A stretch of DNA of 64,000 nt from DATAGF01 sp963834875 (GTDB lineage Bacteria > Actinomycetota > Thermoleophilia > Miltoncostaeales > Miltoncostaeaceae). Location: the NCBI GenBank assembly GCA_963834875.1, contig CAWIDG010000033.1, forward strand, positions 62,001 to 126,000. Reading direction: 5' to 3'. Positions 17,570-27,294 of this stretch are shown piece by piece. Every line of letters begins with the position of its first letter. Within the stretch, counting starts at the first letter, position 1. The notes under the pieces are model-generated. The model was not told the DNA's origin, did not search any database, and saw only the letters and a list, made by a program, of their open reading frames with translations. Both the position numbers and the translations under genes were made by a program.

Positions 17570-18352
17570 CTGAGCGTCCGCGCCGCCCTCGAACGGCAGC
17601 GGCCCCGGGGGGTCCGCACGATCGACCAGGCCATCGCCGGCCTCTCGCGCCTGCGCCGCCGTGTCGCCGGCAGCGGCGCTGGGCGACGGCGCGGCGCCCG
17701 GCGGCTACGGCGCGCTGTGGCGCCCGCGGCGACGAGGAGCAGGCGCGCCTGGCGATCCTCAACGACGCCGACCCCGAGGCCTTCGAGCGGGCCGGCCGCG
17801 AGGACGCCGAGCGAATCGCGCCCCTGATCGGGGGCCGAGGCCGTCGTGATGGACCTGGGGTGCGGCATCGGCAGGGTCGCGCGCTACGTCGCCCCGATGC
17901 TGCCGGACGCTCTGGGCGGTCGACGCGTCGGAGGTCATGCTCGGCCACGCGCGCCGGCGGCTCGCCGGGACCGGCGACGTCCGGTTCGCGCGCAGCGAGG
18001 GCACGAGCATCCCGGCCTTCGGCCGACGACGCCGTCGACTTGGCCTACTCGCTCCTCACGCTCCAGCACCTCGAGCGCGAGGACGCCTTCGCCCTCCTGC
18101 GCGACCTCCGGCGCATTCTGCGCCCGGGCGGCCGCGCGTACCTGACCTTCCCCAACCTTCTCAGCGACACATACCTCGAGGCGTTCCTCCAGTACATCGA
18201 GGGGGGCGAGGTCGCCAACCCTGCCCGCGCCCGCTTCTACACGCCCCAGGAGGTGGAGCGGCTTCTCCCGGCCGCCGGCTTCGGGGTCGAGCGACTGGAC
18301 GCGGGGTCGAGATCGTCGTCGTCTGCGGGACGCGCCCGAGCACCCCGGCTGA
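17570..18352 (+). pseudogene. Class I SAM-dependent methyltransferase, frameshifted
   Basis: Pieces in three frames assemble into a Methyltransf_11 protein: VVMDLGCGIGRVARYVAP (SAM loop), a VDASEVMLGHARRRLAG segment, FADDAVDLAYSLLTLQHLER and LRRILRPGGRAYLTFPN. Frame changes occur near 17,690, 17,840, 17,910, 18,020 and 18,305. Both ends are approximate. The gene is divergent from the glycosyltransferase operon and converges with a secreted protein gene. It probably modifies a sugar or lipid intermediate of the same pathway. Confidence 0.65.
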
Positions 18353-18396
18353 GGCCGCGCCGGAGAACGGCACCTGCGGCCGGTTGCCGACGCCGT

Positions 18397-20161
18397 TCAG
18401 GAGGGGCGGCTGGCGGCGCGGAGGCGCGCAGGGTCTCCTCGTCGATCCGCGTCGCCGCCGCCAGGCGGGCCCACCGGCCCGCCCCCCAGGTGTCCGCGAC
18501 CCGGATCCGCCACGCGCGGGCGCGCGGCGATCCCGGCGGCGATCCGGTCGCCCTCGCCGACAGCCGCCGTGCCCAGGCCACCTGCGCGCGGTAGGCGGGG
18601 CGGTAGCGGCCGACCGCGGCGAGCAGGCGCTGCCGCAGAGCGGCCGGGAGGTCGAGGCCGGCGACGAAGGGCCGCAGGAGATCGACCGTCGCCGCCTCGG
18701 CGAAGCCCTCCTCGAACGCCAGCCCCGACCGGGAGCCCGTGACGTCCTCGACGGCGAGCGGGCCCGTCGCGTGGAGGGTCTCGTGGAGGAGCAGGGCGAG
18801 CGCCATCGTCATCCGGTCGGCGTCCGCCCGTGATGGGGCGGCGCCCCCCCCGGCGCGCGCCCGTCCACTGCGGCCGACGACCTCCAGGACGTCCGTGGCG
18901 GCGGGCCCGAGGAAGATCGTGCCCTCGAGCGTGGTGAAGCCCGAGTACGCGCGCGCGTCGGCGACCCCGAGGATGCGCCGCCACGCGACCGAGGTGCGCG
19001 CGACCCGCAAGCGACCGGCCAGGCGGACCCCGCGGCGCGCGTGGAAGCGCCGGGCCTGCCGGTGGACCCACGCCACCGCGGCACCCGGCGCCTCCCCGGC
19101 GCGCGCGCTCGGCGTGGGCGGCCGCGCCACGCGCGCGTCGGCCGCCTGCGCGGCGCTCGGCAGGCGGATCGCGATCGGCGCGCTCTCGGCCTGGTTGCCG
19201 AGGCGGTCGCGCACGCGCACCGTCACCGCGTGCAGGCCCGCCCTCGGCAGCCGCACGGCCACGCGCCCGGGCGCCGACGCGCCCGGCGAGGTCCAGTCCT
19301 CCGCGCTTCCCGCCGGGCCGACGCGCGGCGGGGCGGCGCCGGCGAGCCCCACGCCCGGGCTGGGGTCGATCGCCGTGTAGGCGACCTCGGCGATCCCCGT
19401 CGGCCCGCTCGGCGGCCGGACGACGCGGACGTCCGAGAGCACCGGCGGCGTGTGGTCCGACAGCACCGTCCCGAGGACGCGCTCGGCGACGTTCCCCGCC
19501 CGGTCGCGCGTCCGGGCGCGCACGAGGTGGCGGCCGTCGGGCAGCCCCGCGAGGCTCGTCCGGGCGACCTTGCGCCCGTCGCCCGGCGCGGGCTGCTGGG
19601 CGAACGGGACCCACGCCCCGCCCGCCCCGCCGCCCGGGTCGGCGTTGACCTCGACGACCACCGGCTCGCCGGGGTCGGTCCCCGAGAGGGCGTCGGACTG
19701 GATCCAGTCCGCCACCACCGTCCCGCCCTCGGGGGTGAGGATCACCGAGGAGAGGCTCGGCGGCGTCCGGTCGAGCTGCGAGACGCCGAGATCGAGGGGC
19801 GAGTTCTCGGCGCCGTCGACCGACGACGCGGACGCGATGCTGCCCTCGAAGTCCCTCGACGTCAACGACAGCAACTGGCCGTTTGGCCCTGCATCAAGAG
19901 GGCCCGGCAAGATGCTCGAGCGATTCTCCAAGTACCTGGACTCGTCACCGTCCGGCGCCGTGTTGACTTGAATTAACGCCGGTCCGGCCAGACCGCCACC
20001 GAAGTCGTTCTGCGTCCACGCTGCCAGCGGCCGTCGGCTGCTGCTCCATGAAGCCTGGAGACAGCGCCGGATCGCTCAGCGACGGCGCACCGATCCCCGT
20101 CGCGGTGCCGCAGAGCAGCGCCGCGAGGGTGACACCGGTCGCGAATGGTCCGCCTCGTCAT
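18397..20161 (-). pseudogene. Secreted Ig-like repeat protein with HETLH metallopeptidase motif, frameshifted
   Basis: Reading from ATG 20,161 with two corrections gives a signal peptide (TGVTLAALLCGTATGIGAPS). Bacterial Ig-like repeats with DRTPPSLSSV and SDHTPPVLSDV signatures follow, with Asp/Arg-rich loops such as RTRDRAGNVAERV. The last third carries LLHETLHATG, a zinc-binding HExxH motif, followed by a FEEGFAEAATVDLL helix with a suitable third-ligand glutamate, as in gluzincins. The combination suggests a cell-surface or secreted protease. Frames break near 20,130, 20,030, 19,930 and 18,420, and the exact C-terminus is uncertain. I do not recognise a named family. Confidence 0.6.
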
Positions 20162-20176
20162 GGGCGCGGCACGCTA

Positions 20177-22562
20177 CTACCTCACCGTCACGGCGATCAC
20201 CCCCGATCGGACCGGAAGGAGGGGCCACCCCACCTCGGTGGGGACGCTGACGCGCATCGGGATCGTCAGGCCGCGGAGGTTGAAGGCCCACGGGATGGCG
20301 AACGTGCCGTCGCGGCGGATGCGGGCGTTCACGACCGGCCGCCAGGTCCGGCGCAGCGGGTCGCGCCACTCGAGGACGACGCCCTTCCGCGATCCCAGCC
20401 CGATCTCCGCGGGAGCCGGGAAGAGGCGGCCCGAGAACAGCACCTGCTGGCCGGGCGCTGTGGCGGTCGACGACGCGGCGAGGCTGACGCGGGGCCGGAC
20501 CTCCACCACCACCGCCGGGGCGCGCGCCGGCAGCAGCTCGCGCCCGGCGGGGACGCCGATGCGAAGCGGGCCGCCGGCCAGGGGCCGGGCGACCAGCCGG
20601 AAGCGCCCGTCCCGCCGCGTCAGCGCCCGCCCGACGAGGGCGCCGCGGTGTCCTCGCGCCCGGACCTCCGCGCCGGCGATGGGCCGTCCCCGGGCATCGC
20701 GCAGGCGGCCCGACACCGCGACCGTCCCACCGATCGCGATGCGCGAGACGATGACGCGCCGCCCTCCGACGCGGCCGTGCCGACCCCGCGCGACCGTGAG
20801 GGAGAGCCGGGCCCTCCGGAGGCGCGCGAAGGGGTCGGCGGCCGTGCTGCCGGCGCCGGCGCGGAGCCGGGCCTCGCCCTGGCGCGCGGCCACGTTGCCG
20901 GCCGCGTCGGCCGCGACGAGGCGGAACGTCCGCTCGCCCCGCGGGACGGACGAGACATCGACCGACATGCTGCCTGCGCCGTCGGAGGCCTGCTGGCTCG
21001 CGAGCGTGCGCCACGCGCCGCCGTCGCGCCACTGGACGGTGGCGACCTCCACGCCGGCGAGGGCGTCCTCGGCGACCCAGGAGGCGGTGAGCATGCCGTC
21101 GCCGGGCGCGAACGTGACGCGCGCGATCGCCGGCGGGGAGCGGTCGACGCGGACGGTGACGCGGCGCTCGGTGGCGAGCCGCTCCCCGAACGGGCCGCCG
21201 TTGCGCACGAGCACGCGCACGAGGTGGCGGCCGTCGGGCAGGCCGGCGAGCTCGACATGGACCACGCGCCGGCCGGGGGCGGCGGCGGCCGAGCTCCGGG
21301 TCAGCCAGGTCCCGCCCTCGCCGCCGTCGCCCGCCGCGTTCACGTTAACCTGGGTCGCCCCCAGCCCCAGCGCGCTCTGCAGGTTGTCGGTGGCGGTGAG
21401 GTCGAGCTCCAGGTTCCGCACCCAGCCGCTCGGGACGTCGTGCAGCTCGAGCGAGGGGGGCGTCGTGTCGGCGACGATCCGGTCGGGTGCCGCGGTCACG
21501 CCCGCGTTGCCCGCCACGTCGTGCGCGACGACCCGCCACGCGTGGACCCCGTCGGGGACCCCGACCGCGGCCGTCGCCCCGTGCGGTCCCGGCCCGCCCG
21601 CGGTCGCGAGCGTCTCCCAGGCCCCCGCCGTCGATCCGTCGCCGGCCGCGTTCACCTGCGCCTCGCTCGCGCCGGGCCCGCTGAGGTTGTCGTCGACGGC
21701 CCACCGGACGGCCGCGCCGCCCGCCGGGGTCGGTGACGTCGCGAGGCCCCTCGAGGCCGGCGGCGTGCGGTCGAGGTGGATCACGCCGCCGGCCGCGGCG
21801 CCCCCGGTGCCGTCGCCGTCGACCTGGACCACGACGTGGTGCACGCCGTCGCCGAAGCCGTCCAGCGGCACCGCGGCGGAGTGGTCCCCGACGCCCGGCG
21901 CCGCCGCCCACCTGACGTGGCCGGCGATCGAGATGCGCTGGAGGCCCGTGCCGTCGCTTCCGAAGTTGTCGCCGGCGGACCAGTTCGACCTGGGCGGCGT
22001 TCGAGCCGGCGTTGATCCAGCCGGGCGTGACGTGGCGCAGGACCACCGAGGGCGGCGCGACGTCGCGCACGAGCACCCGCGGGTTGTCGATGAACCACCC
22101 CCGCGCGTGCTGGGCGCGCGCCTCCACCTGGGTCAGCGCCAGGTGGACGTTGCACTGGCCGCCCGGCAGCGGGATGTGGTACGCGCGCCCCCCGGCGGGC
22201 GACTGCGGCATCCCGACGTCGCCCTCGCTCCAGAGGACCTGCCGGTTGCCGGTCACGGCGACGGCGAGGGAGCTGGGCGCCTGGGTGCGCAGGGCGCCGA
22301 ACAGCACCGCGGCGACCTCGCTGCCCGGGACGGGGCAACCCCAGTTCATCTCCCAGAAATTGCCGGTGCCGGCGGGGTTGAGCGCCGGCGCCTGCACCAG
22401 CCAGACCGGCCCGGCGTGCACCGAGGCGGCGATCCCCGGCCGGGCGGCCCAGATCGACGAGCCGTACGGGTAGACCGCACCCTCGGTGGCCTGCGCGGCA
22501 GCGGGCGCCGCGCCGAGGGCGGCGATCGCGCCCAGCGCGGCGATGCGCCCCGCGCGCCTCAC
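20177..22562 (-). CDS. Large secreted Ig-like/carboxypeptidase-regulatory repeat protein, one frameshift
   Basis: GTG 22,562 opens a signal peptide (VRRAGRIAALGAIAALGAAP). The N-terminal 200 residues are a beta-rich domain (SIWAARPGIAASVHAGPVWL), and repeated Ig-like units follow with DRTPP or DTTPP starts and AAGDGGEGGTW-type loops. The last 200 residues include SGRLRDARGRPIAGAEVRA, the CarboxypepD_reg pattern. The total is about 794 residues after correcting one indel near 21,985. It is probably a surface-exposed structural protein. Its start overlaps the stop of an ECF sigma gene (GTGA), so the sigma factor is cotranscribed with it. Confidence 0.72.
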
Positions 22563-23872
22563 GGGCCGAACTCGAGCGCGACGGCCGTCGGGGCCGGCGG
22601 GCCGGCGACCGGGGTCGGCGCCGGCGCGGGAGCGGGATCGGGTGCGGGCGCCGAAGCCGGCGCGGGGGCGGCGCGGGCGACGCCGGGGCCGAGGCCGCGG
22701 GGCGCCACCGTCACTCGCGGCGGCGGCGGATCGGGGCGGGCCGGCAGCGCGGCCGTGCGGGGCCGCCGGGCCGCCTCCGCGACCTGGCGGCTCGCCCCGG
22801 CGGCGGCGGCGCGGCGGCGGGCCGTCGCGAAGGGCGCGGTCCTGGTCGCCGGGGCCCGCGGGGCGGGCGACGCGGCGGCTGCGCTGGGCGACGCCGCGAC
22901 GCGCTCGATCGCCGCGGTCCGGGGCGGCGGCGCATCCTGCCTGACCGCGTCGGCGACGAGCGGCGCCCCCGCGGCGCCGGCGACCGCGACCGCGGCCGTG
23001 CCCGCGCCGACCTTCGCGAGCGCGCCGTTCGGCAGCTCCAGCGCCATCTGCACGGCGTTGCCCGCCTTGACGGTCGCCCCGCCGGCGACCCGCTCCCACC
23101 ACGCGAGCGCGTGGCTCGGGTCGGGCGGCCGGGCCGCGACGGTCTCGGAGGCCAGGAACGCGAGCGGCACGAGTGCGGCGAGCCATTCGTTCGACTCGCG
23201 CCGGTTGCGCAGGACGGCGCGGCACGGGCCGCAGTGGCGGACGTGGCGCGCGACCGCCCGGCGCTCGCGGCCCGTGGCGGAGCCGGTGGCGACCCTGTCG
23301 ATCTCGGGCAGCAGGCGCTCGCAGACGTCGCCCGAGGCCAGCCGCACCTCCCAGGCCTGCAGGCTCGCCCGCCCCTCGAGCACCGAGCGCTCGACCTTGC
23401 GCAGCGAGAAGCCGGTGATCTCCCCGATCCGCTCGTAGCTCGCCCCCGCGCTCTTGAGGATCAGGCAGACGCGCTGCGCGTCGGTCAGGCCCGCGAGGCC
23501 GTCCTGGATGAAGCGGTAGCGCTCGCGCCATTCGGCCACGGCGTCGATCGCCGGCGCGTCGGCGGCCTGCTCGGCGAACGTCTCGGCGACGTCCGCCGCG
23601 GCGCCCGGCCCCTCCCGCTGGCGGGCCCGCGCCACCGCGAGCGCCTCGTTGCGCAGCACCGTGTGGAGCCAGGCCATGAACGGGCGGGGCTCGGTCACGG
23701 GCGCGCCGACGAGCGCGATCTCCATGCTGCGCTGGTAGGCGTCCTCGGCGTCGTGCAGGGAGCGGGTGTACCGGGCGGCGAAGCGGATGAGCCCGGGCGC
23801 CTTGCCCATCGCCATGCACGCGGCGGCTCGTCGCTGCTCGGAGGTGGGGGACGGTGAGTGGGGGTCGCTCAT
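22559..23872 (-). CDS. ECF sigma factor fused to zinc-finger, hydrophobic and Pro/Ala-rich tail
   Basis: Residues 1-180 form an ECF sigma factor: region 2 (ARYTRSLHDAEDAYQRSMEI, PFMAWLHTVLRNEALA) and region 4 (GLTDAQRVCLILKSAGASYE, RIGEITGFSLRKVERSV). Residues about 200-240 contain HVRHCGPCRAVL, the His-x3-Cys-x2-Cys of zf-HC2 anti-sigma proteins. Hydrophobic stretches follow (WLAALVPLAFLA and AAVAVAGAAGAPLV), and the last 110 residues are Pro/Ala/Arg-rich. The usual separate anti-sigma factor thus seems to be fused to the sigma factor. At 437 residues it is about twice the usual length, with no frameshift seen. It overlaps the secreted-protein gene downstream by 4 nt. Confidence 0.8.
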   Translation of the reverse strand: MSDPHSPSPTSEQRRAAACMAMGKAPGLIRFAARYTRSLHDAEDAYQRSMEIALVGAPVTEPRPFMAWLHTVLRNEALAVARARQREGPGAAADVAETFAEQAADAPAIDAVAEWRERYRFIQDGLAGLTDAQRVCLILKSAGASYERIGEITGFSLRKVERSVLEGRASLQAWEVRLASGDVCERLLPEIDRVATGSATGRERRAVARHVRHCGPCRAVLRNRRESNEWLAALVPLAFLASETVAARPPDPSHALAWWERVAGGATVKAGNAVQMALELPNGALAKVGAGTAAVAVAGAAGAPLVADAVRQDAPPPRTAAIERVAASPSAAAASPAPRAPATRTAPFATARRRAAAAGASRQVAEAARRPRTAALPARPDPPPPRVTVAPRGLGPGVARAAPAPASAPAPDPAPAPAPTPVAGPPAPTAVALEFGP

Positions 23873-23880
23873 GTTGAAAA

Positions 23881-23894
23881 GTACGAAAACGTAC
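23881..23894. promoter_or_regulatory. Palindrome upstream of the fused sigma factor gene
   Basis: The sequence GTACG-AAAA-CGTAC is a perfect inverted repeat 8 nt upstream of the sigma factor start codon. Its position fits an operator or a hairpin at the 5' end of the mRNA. No classical promoter boxes can be assigned with confidence. Confidence 0.35.
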
Positions 23895-24070
23895 CACTCG
23901 GGCCGACGTGGGCGCCAGGGTCGATGGGCCAGGCCCGGCCGTTCGGCGCGGCGCCCCCGTCAGAGGGCCCGAGCCGCGGCGCTTCCACCCCCTCGACCGG
24001 CGGCCCGCCCAGGCCGGAAGTCCGCTATTTGCGGGAGAAACGGGCCGGAGCCGCTAGGCTCCCGGCGCCG

Positions 24071-24496
24071 ATGGCGCCCCACGTGCACACCCAGGCGTTC
24101 CGCGTCGTCATGTCGGAGGTCGACGCGAGCCAGATCCACTTCACCGCCATCTACCGGTGGATGGACCGCGGCATGTCGGAGTGGCTCGCGGAGATCGGGC
24201 GGCCGTTCACCCGCATCCTCGCCGAGGGGCCCGGCATCCCGATCGTGGACAGCCGCTGCGCCTTCCTCGGGCGGATCCTGCTCGACGACGAGGTCGTCCT
24301 GACCACGACGGTCGGGGGCCTCGGCAGGACCTCCTTCCGCAGCCGGCACGAGTTCAGGCGCGGGTCGGAGGTGGTCGCGCGCGGCGAGCTCGTCCACGTG
24401 TGCGTGAACAGGGCCACCCGGGAGCCGGTCCCGGTCCCGGACTGGCTCCGCGAGCGGGCCCAGGCCGACGAGGGCGTGCCGGCCGACGGCACCTGA
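24071..24496 (+). CDS. Hotdog-fold acyl-CoA thioesterase
   Basis: The 141-residue protein matches the 4-hydroxybenzoyl-CoA thioesterase/YbgC type: FRVVMSEVDASQIHFTAIYR (family pattern with the catalytic Asp), WMDRGMSEWLAEIG and a core beta-sheet with RTSFRSRHEFRRGSEVVARG. It would hydrolyse acyl-CoA thioesters. ATG 24,071 is preferred because the family starts a few residues before this beta-strand. It is transcribed away from the sigma factor operon. Confidence 0.8.
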   Translation: MAPHVHTQAFRVVMSEVDASQIHFTAIYRWMDRGMSEWLAEIGRPFTRILAEGPGIPIVDSRCAFLGRILLDDEVVLTTTVGGLGRTSFRSRHEFRRGSEVVARGELVHVCVNRATREPVPVPDWLRERAQADEGVPADGT

Positions 24497-24582
24497 CCGG
24501 CACGCTTGCGTCACAGGTGCGTCTGGAGCCGTGACGCGCCGGGCCCGCATCCTCCTCACGACCGTCGATCGAGGAGGGGGGC

Positions 24583-25072
24583 ATGGAGCCGCGCGAGCCA
24601 GGCAGGTACGCATGGATCGTGCCCGCGCGCCTCGCGGTGGCCGAGCGGCCGGGGCGCGGCGGGCGCAGCCACCGTCGCGAGCTGCGGATCGCCGAGCAGG
24701 CCTGGTGGCGCGGGCAGGGCGTCACCGCGGTCGTCTCGTGCATGCGGAGCCGCCACGGCCTGGCCGAGTACGCGGAGGACGGGCTCGTCGTGCGCTGGCA
24801 TCCCGCTGCGCGACCCCGACCAGGCCCGCCTGGAGCTGCCGGCCGCCGTGGAGGCCGTGCGGGAGCTCCTGGACGCCGGCGCCGGGGCGGTGCTCGTCCA
24901 CTGCGACCGGGCCAACGAGTGGCTGGCGGCGGTCGACGCCGCCCTGCGGCTCGGCCTGGGCCTCGCGCGCACGCCCCGGACCGCGCTGCGCGCGGCCGAG
25001 GCCGACGGGCTGCCTGTAGGGTCCCTGGCGGCGTCGATCGTGGGCCGCCGCCGCGTGTCCGCGGTGTCGTGA
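24583..25072 (+). CDS. Protein with tyrosine-phosphatase-like VHC motif, one frameshift
   Basis: A GAGGAGGGGGG site lies directly before ATG 24,583. The first 70 residues include YAWIVPARLAVAERPG and VTAVVSCMRSRHGLAEYAED, which resembles the start of dual-specificity phosphatases. After an indel near 24,800 the frame continues with DPDQARLELPAAVEAVRELL and AVLVHCDRANEWLAAVDAAL. The VHC strand-helix pattern recalls the Cys-x5-Arg loop of these phosphatases, but the usual Arg is replaced by Trp, so activity is doubtful. It is followed by a polysaccharide glycosyltransferase operon. Confidence 0.5.
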
Positions 25073-25169
25073 CGGGGGTGGTCGGGGCCGTGCGGATCAC
25101 CATCGCGAGCGCCCGCTCCGGCGCCTCCGGCCGGCTCGGCGCGCCCGCGCTCCCCGAAAGCGCCTGACC

Positions 25170-26327
25170 GTGCCAGAGCCAGTCACACCCACGTCGCGCA
25201 GCACCGGCCGCCGGCCGCTGCTGCGGGGTCGCCGGGCGCGGCGGGCAGGCGCGCGCGAGGACCGCCCGCCGCTGGTCCTCGTGGACGGCCGGATGGCCCG
25301 CCGCAGGCGCACGGGCATCGCGACCTACGTCCTCGAGCTGAAGAGCGCCATGGAGCGCAAGCCGGCGTCCGACCTGCGGATCGAGTGGGTCTTCGGGCCG
25401 CCCGGGCTGCCGCGCCGCGGGCGCCTCACCTCGTTTGGGAACCTGTTCCTCGACGTCCTCTGGCTCCACCTCCTGCTCCCGCTGACCGCCTGGCGGCGCA
25501 AGGCGGAGGTCCTGCACGCGCCGGCGGCCTGGGGGCCCTGGTGGTGCCCGTGCCCGACGGTCGTGACGATGCACGACCTCGCCTGGGAGCGCGTCCCCGA
25601 GGCCTTCCCCGAGGACTTCCGCCGCTACGCGCGCCGCTCCGCCCGCCGCTCGGTGAGGCGGGCCGCCCGGGTGATCGCCGTGTCGGAGTCGACCTCGCGC
25701 GACCTGCGCGAGCTCTACGGGCTCCCGGCCGAGCGCCTGCGCGTGGTCCCGAACGGCGTCGACCCCGAGACGCGGCCCCCCCGCCCCCGGGAGCCGTTCA
25801 TCCTCAGCGTCGGGGTCCTGGAGGAGCGCAAGCGGATCGCCGAGCTCGCCGCCGGCCACGCCCTCTACATGGCGCGCGCGCCCGCCGACCCGCCGCCGTG
25901 CCGGCTCGTCATCGTCGGAGGGTCGGGCGGCGACGAGGAGCGGGTGCGGGCGGCGGCGGGCCCGGGGTGCGAGATCCGCGGGTTCGTCCGCCGGGAGCTG
26001 GTGCTCGACCTCTACCGCCGCGCGACCCTCCTCGCCTACCCGTCGGCGTACGAGGGCTTCGGGCTGCCGGTCGCCGAGGCGATGGCGGCCGGGTGCCCGG
26101 TGCTGTGCGCGCGCAACTCGGCGCTGGTCGAGGTGGGGGGCAGGACCGCCATCTTCCTGGACGACGTGACGCCCGAGGGGATCGCGCGGGCCCTCGCCGA
26201 GGCGCTGGCGGACCGCGAGGCGCTGGCCCGTCGCGGGGAGGAGGGCCGCGCCGAGGCCGCCCGCTACTCCTGGCCCGCGGCGGCGACGGCGACGCGCGAC
26301 GTCTACCGGCAGGCGCTCCGGCCGTGA
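25170..26327 (+). CDS. GT4 family glycosyltransferase
   Basis: The 385-residue protein is intact. It shows LVLVDGRMARRRRTGIATYV at the N-terminal domain, TVVTMHDLAWERVPEAFPED, then RVVPNGVDPETRPPRP, ILSVGVLEERKRIAELAAG and the nucleotide-sugar site AYPSAYEGFGLPVAEAMAAG. It is a retaining glycosyltransferase likely to extend a surface polysaccharide. GTG 25,170 follows the previous open frame closely. The stop overlaps the next gene start (GTGA). Confidence 0.9.
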   Translation: MPEPVTPTSRSTGRRPLLRGRRARRAGAREDRPPLVLVDGRMARRRRTGIATYVLELKSAMERKPASDLRIEWVFGPPGLPRRGRLTSFGNLFLDVLWLHLLLPLTAWRRKAEVLHAPAAWGPWWCPCPTVVTMHDLAWERVPEAFPEDFRRYARRSARRSVRRAARVIAVSESTSRDLRELYGLPAERLRVVPNGVDPETRPPRPREPFILSVGVLEERKRIAELAAGHALYMARAPADPPPCRLVIVGGSGGDEERVRAAAGPGCEIRGFVRRELVLDLYRRATLLAYPSAYEGFGLPVAEAMAAGCPVLCARNSALVEVGGRTAIFLDDVTPEGIARALAEALADREALARRGEEGRAEAARYSWPAAATATRDVYRQALRP

Positions 26328-27152
26328 CCCCGGCGCCGCCGCCGCCCCAGTGGCGGCCGCTCGTCGCGCACAGCTACCGCCTCGGGGCCGCGTGGGCGGC
26401 GCGCGGGCTGCGCGGCGGCGGCTGGCCCGAGCCGCGCGCCGGCCTCTACCGGCTGCTCGTGCCGCTGGAGCCGTGGCGCTTCTACGAGCTCGCGCGGGTG
26501 GCCGCGGAGCCGTTCGGCGGCGACTGCCTCGACGTCGCGAGCCCGAAGCTCCTCGCGAGCCTGCTCCAGCGGCAGGGGCGCGGGCGCTGGGTGGCGGTCG
26601 ACCTGCTGCCGGACGAGATCGCGCGCTGGCGGGCGCTCGACCCGGCGCTCGACCTGCGCGTGGAGGACGCGCGGGCCCTGTCGTTCGCGGAGCGCTCCTT
26701 CGACGCGGTCGCGTGCGTCTCGGTGATCGAGCACGTGGAGGGCGACGGCGACGCCGCGGCGATGGCCGAGATCTGGCGCGTGCTTCGCCCGGGCGGCGTG
26801 CTGCACCTGACGACGAACGTCGCGGCCCGCGCCCACGACGTGCTCGCCGACCGCCCCGTCTACGCGCGCGGCCCCGGCGGCCGGCGGGCGCCACTTCTTC
26901 GAGCGGCGCTACTCGGCGCGGACCCTGGGGGAGCGGCTGCTCGCCCAGCCCTGGGAGGTGGCGGCCGAGGAGTACGTCGTGGAGCGGCGGCCGCTGCACC
27001 GCGGCTTCTTCGCGGCGCGGCCGGCGTCGTTCCTCGGGGGAGGGCTGCTCCCGCTCGTCGCCCCGGGCAACTTCGCGCGCGTGGCCGGGCCGGACCAGGT
27101 CCCCCCCGGCCACCACGGCGTGGCCTACCTGCGCCTGCGAAAGCCGGCCTGA
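26324..27152 (+). CDS. SAM-dependent methyltransferase, one frameshift
   Basis: GTG 26,324 overlaps the glycosyltransferase stop. The protein of about 275 residues contains GGDCLDVASPKLLASLLQRQ (SAM-binding start), RALSFAERSFDAVACVSVIE and MAEIWRVLRPGGVLHLTTN, all of Methyltransf_11. An indel near 26,885 shifts the frame; the last part reads EYVVERRPLHRGFFAARPAS and ends GVAYLRLRKPA. It probably acts on a sugar or lipid intermediate of the polysaccharide pathway. Confidence 0.8.
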
Positions 27153-27294
27153 CCGCTGTCAAGGCGTCCCCGCGGGGCGGACCGGCCGCCAGGAGGGCCG
27201 CGTCCCGGGCCGAAGATCCTCCGCATGGGCCTCGTCGGCAGTACCATCGCGTCGTGAGCGGAGCGCGACGCCACGGAACGGCCGGGGAGGGAGG

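Noticed and set aside
25069..25167. Possible 32-codon gene coupled by GTGA to the phosphatase-like gene
   Set aside because: It is short, has no recognisable feature, and continues the spurious frame before it.
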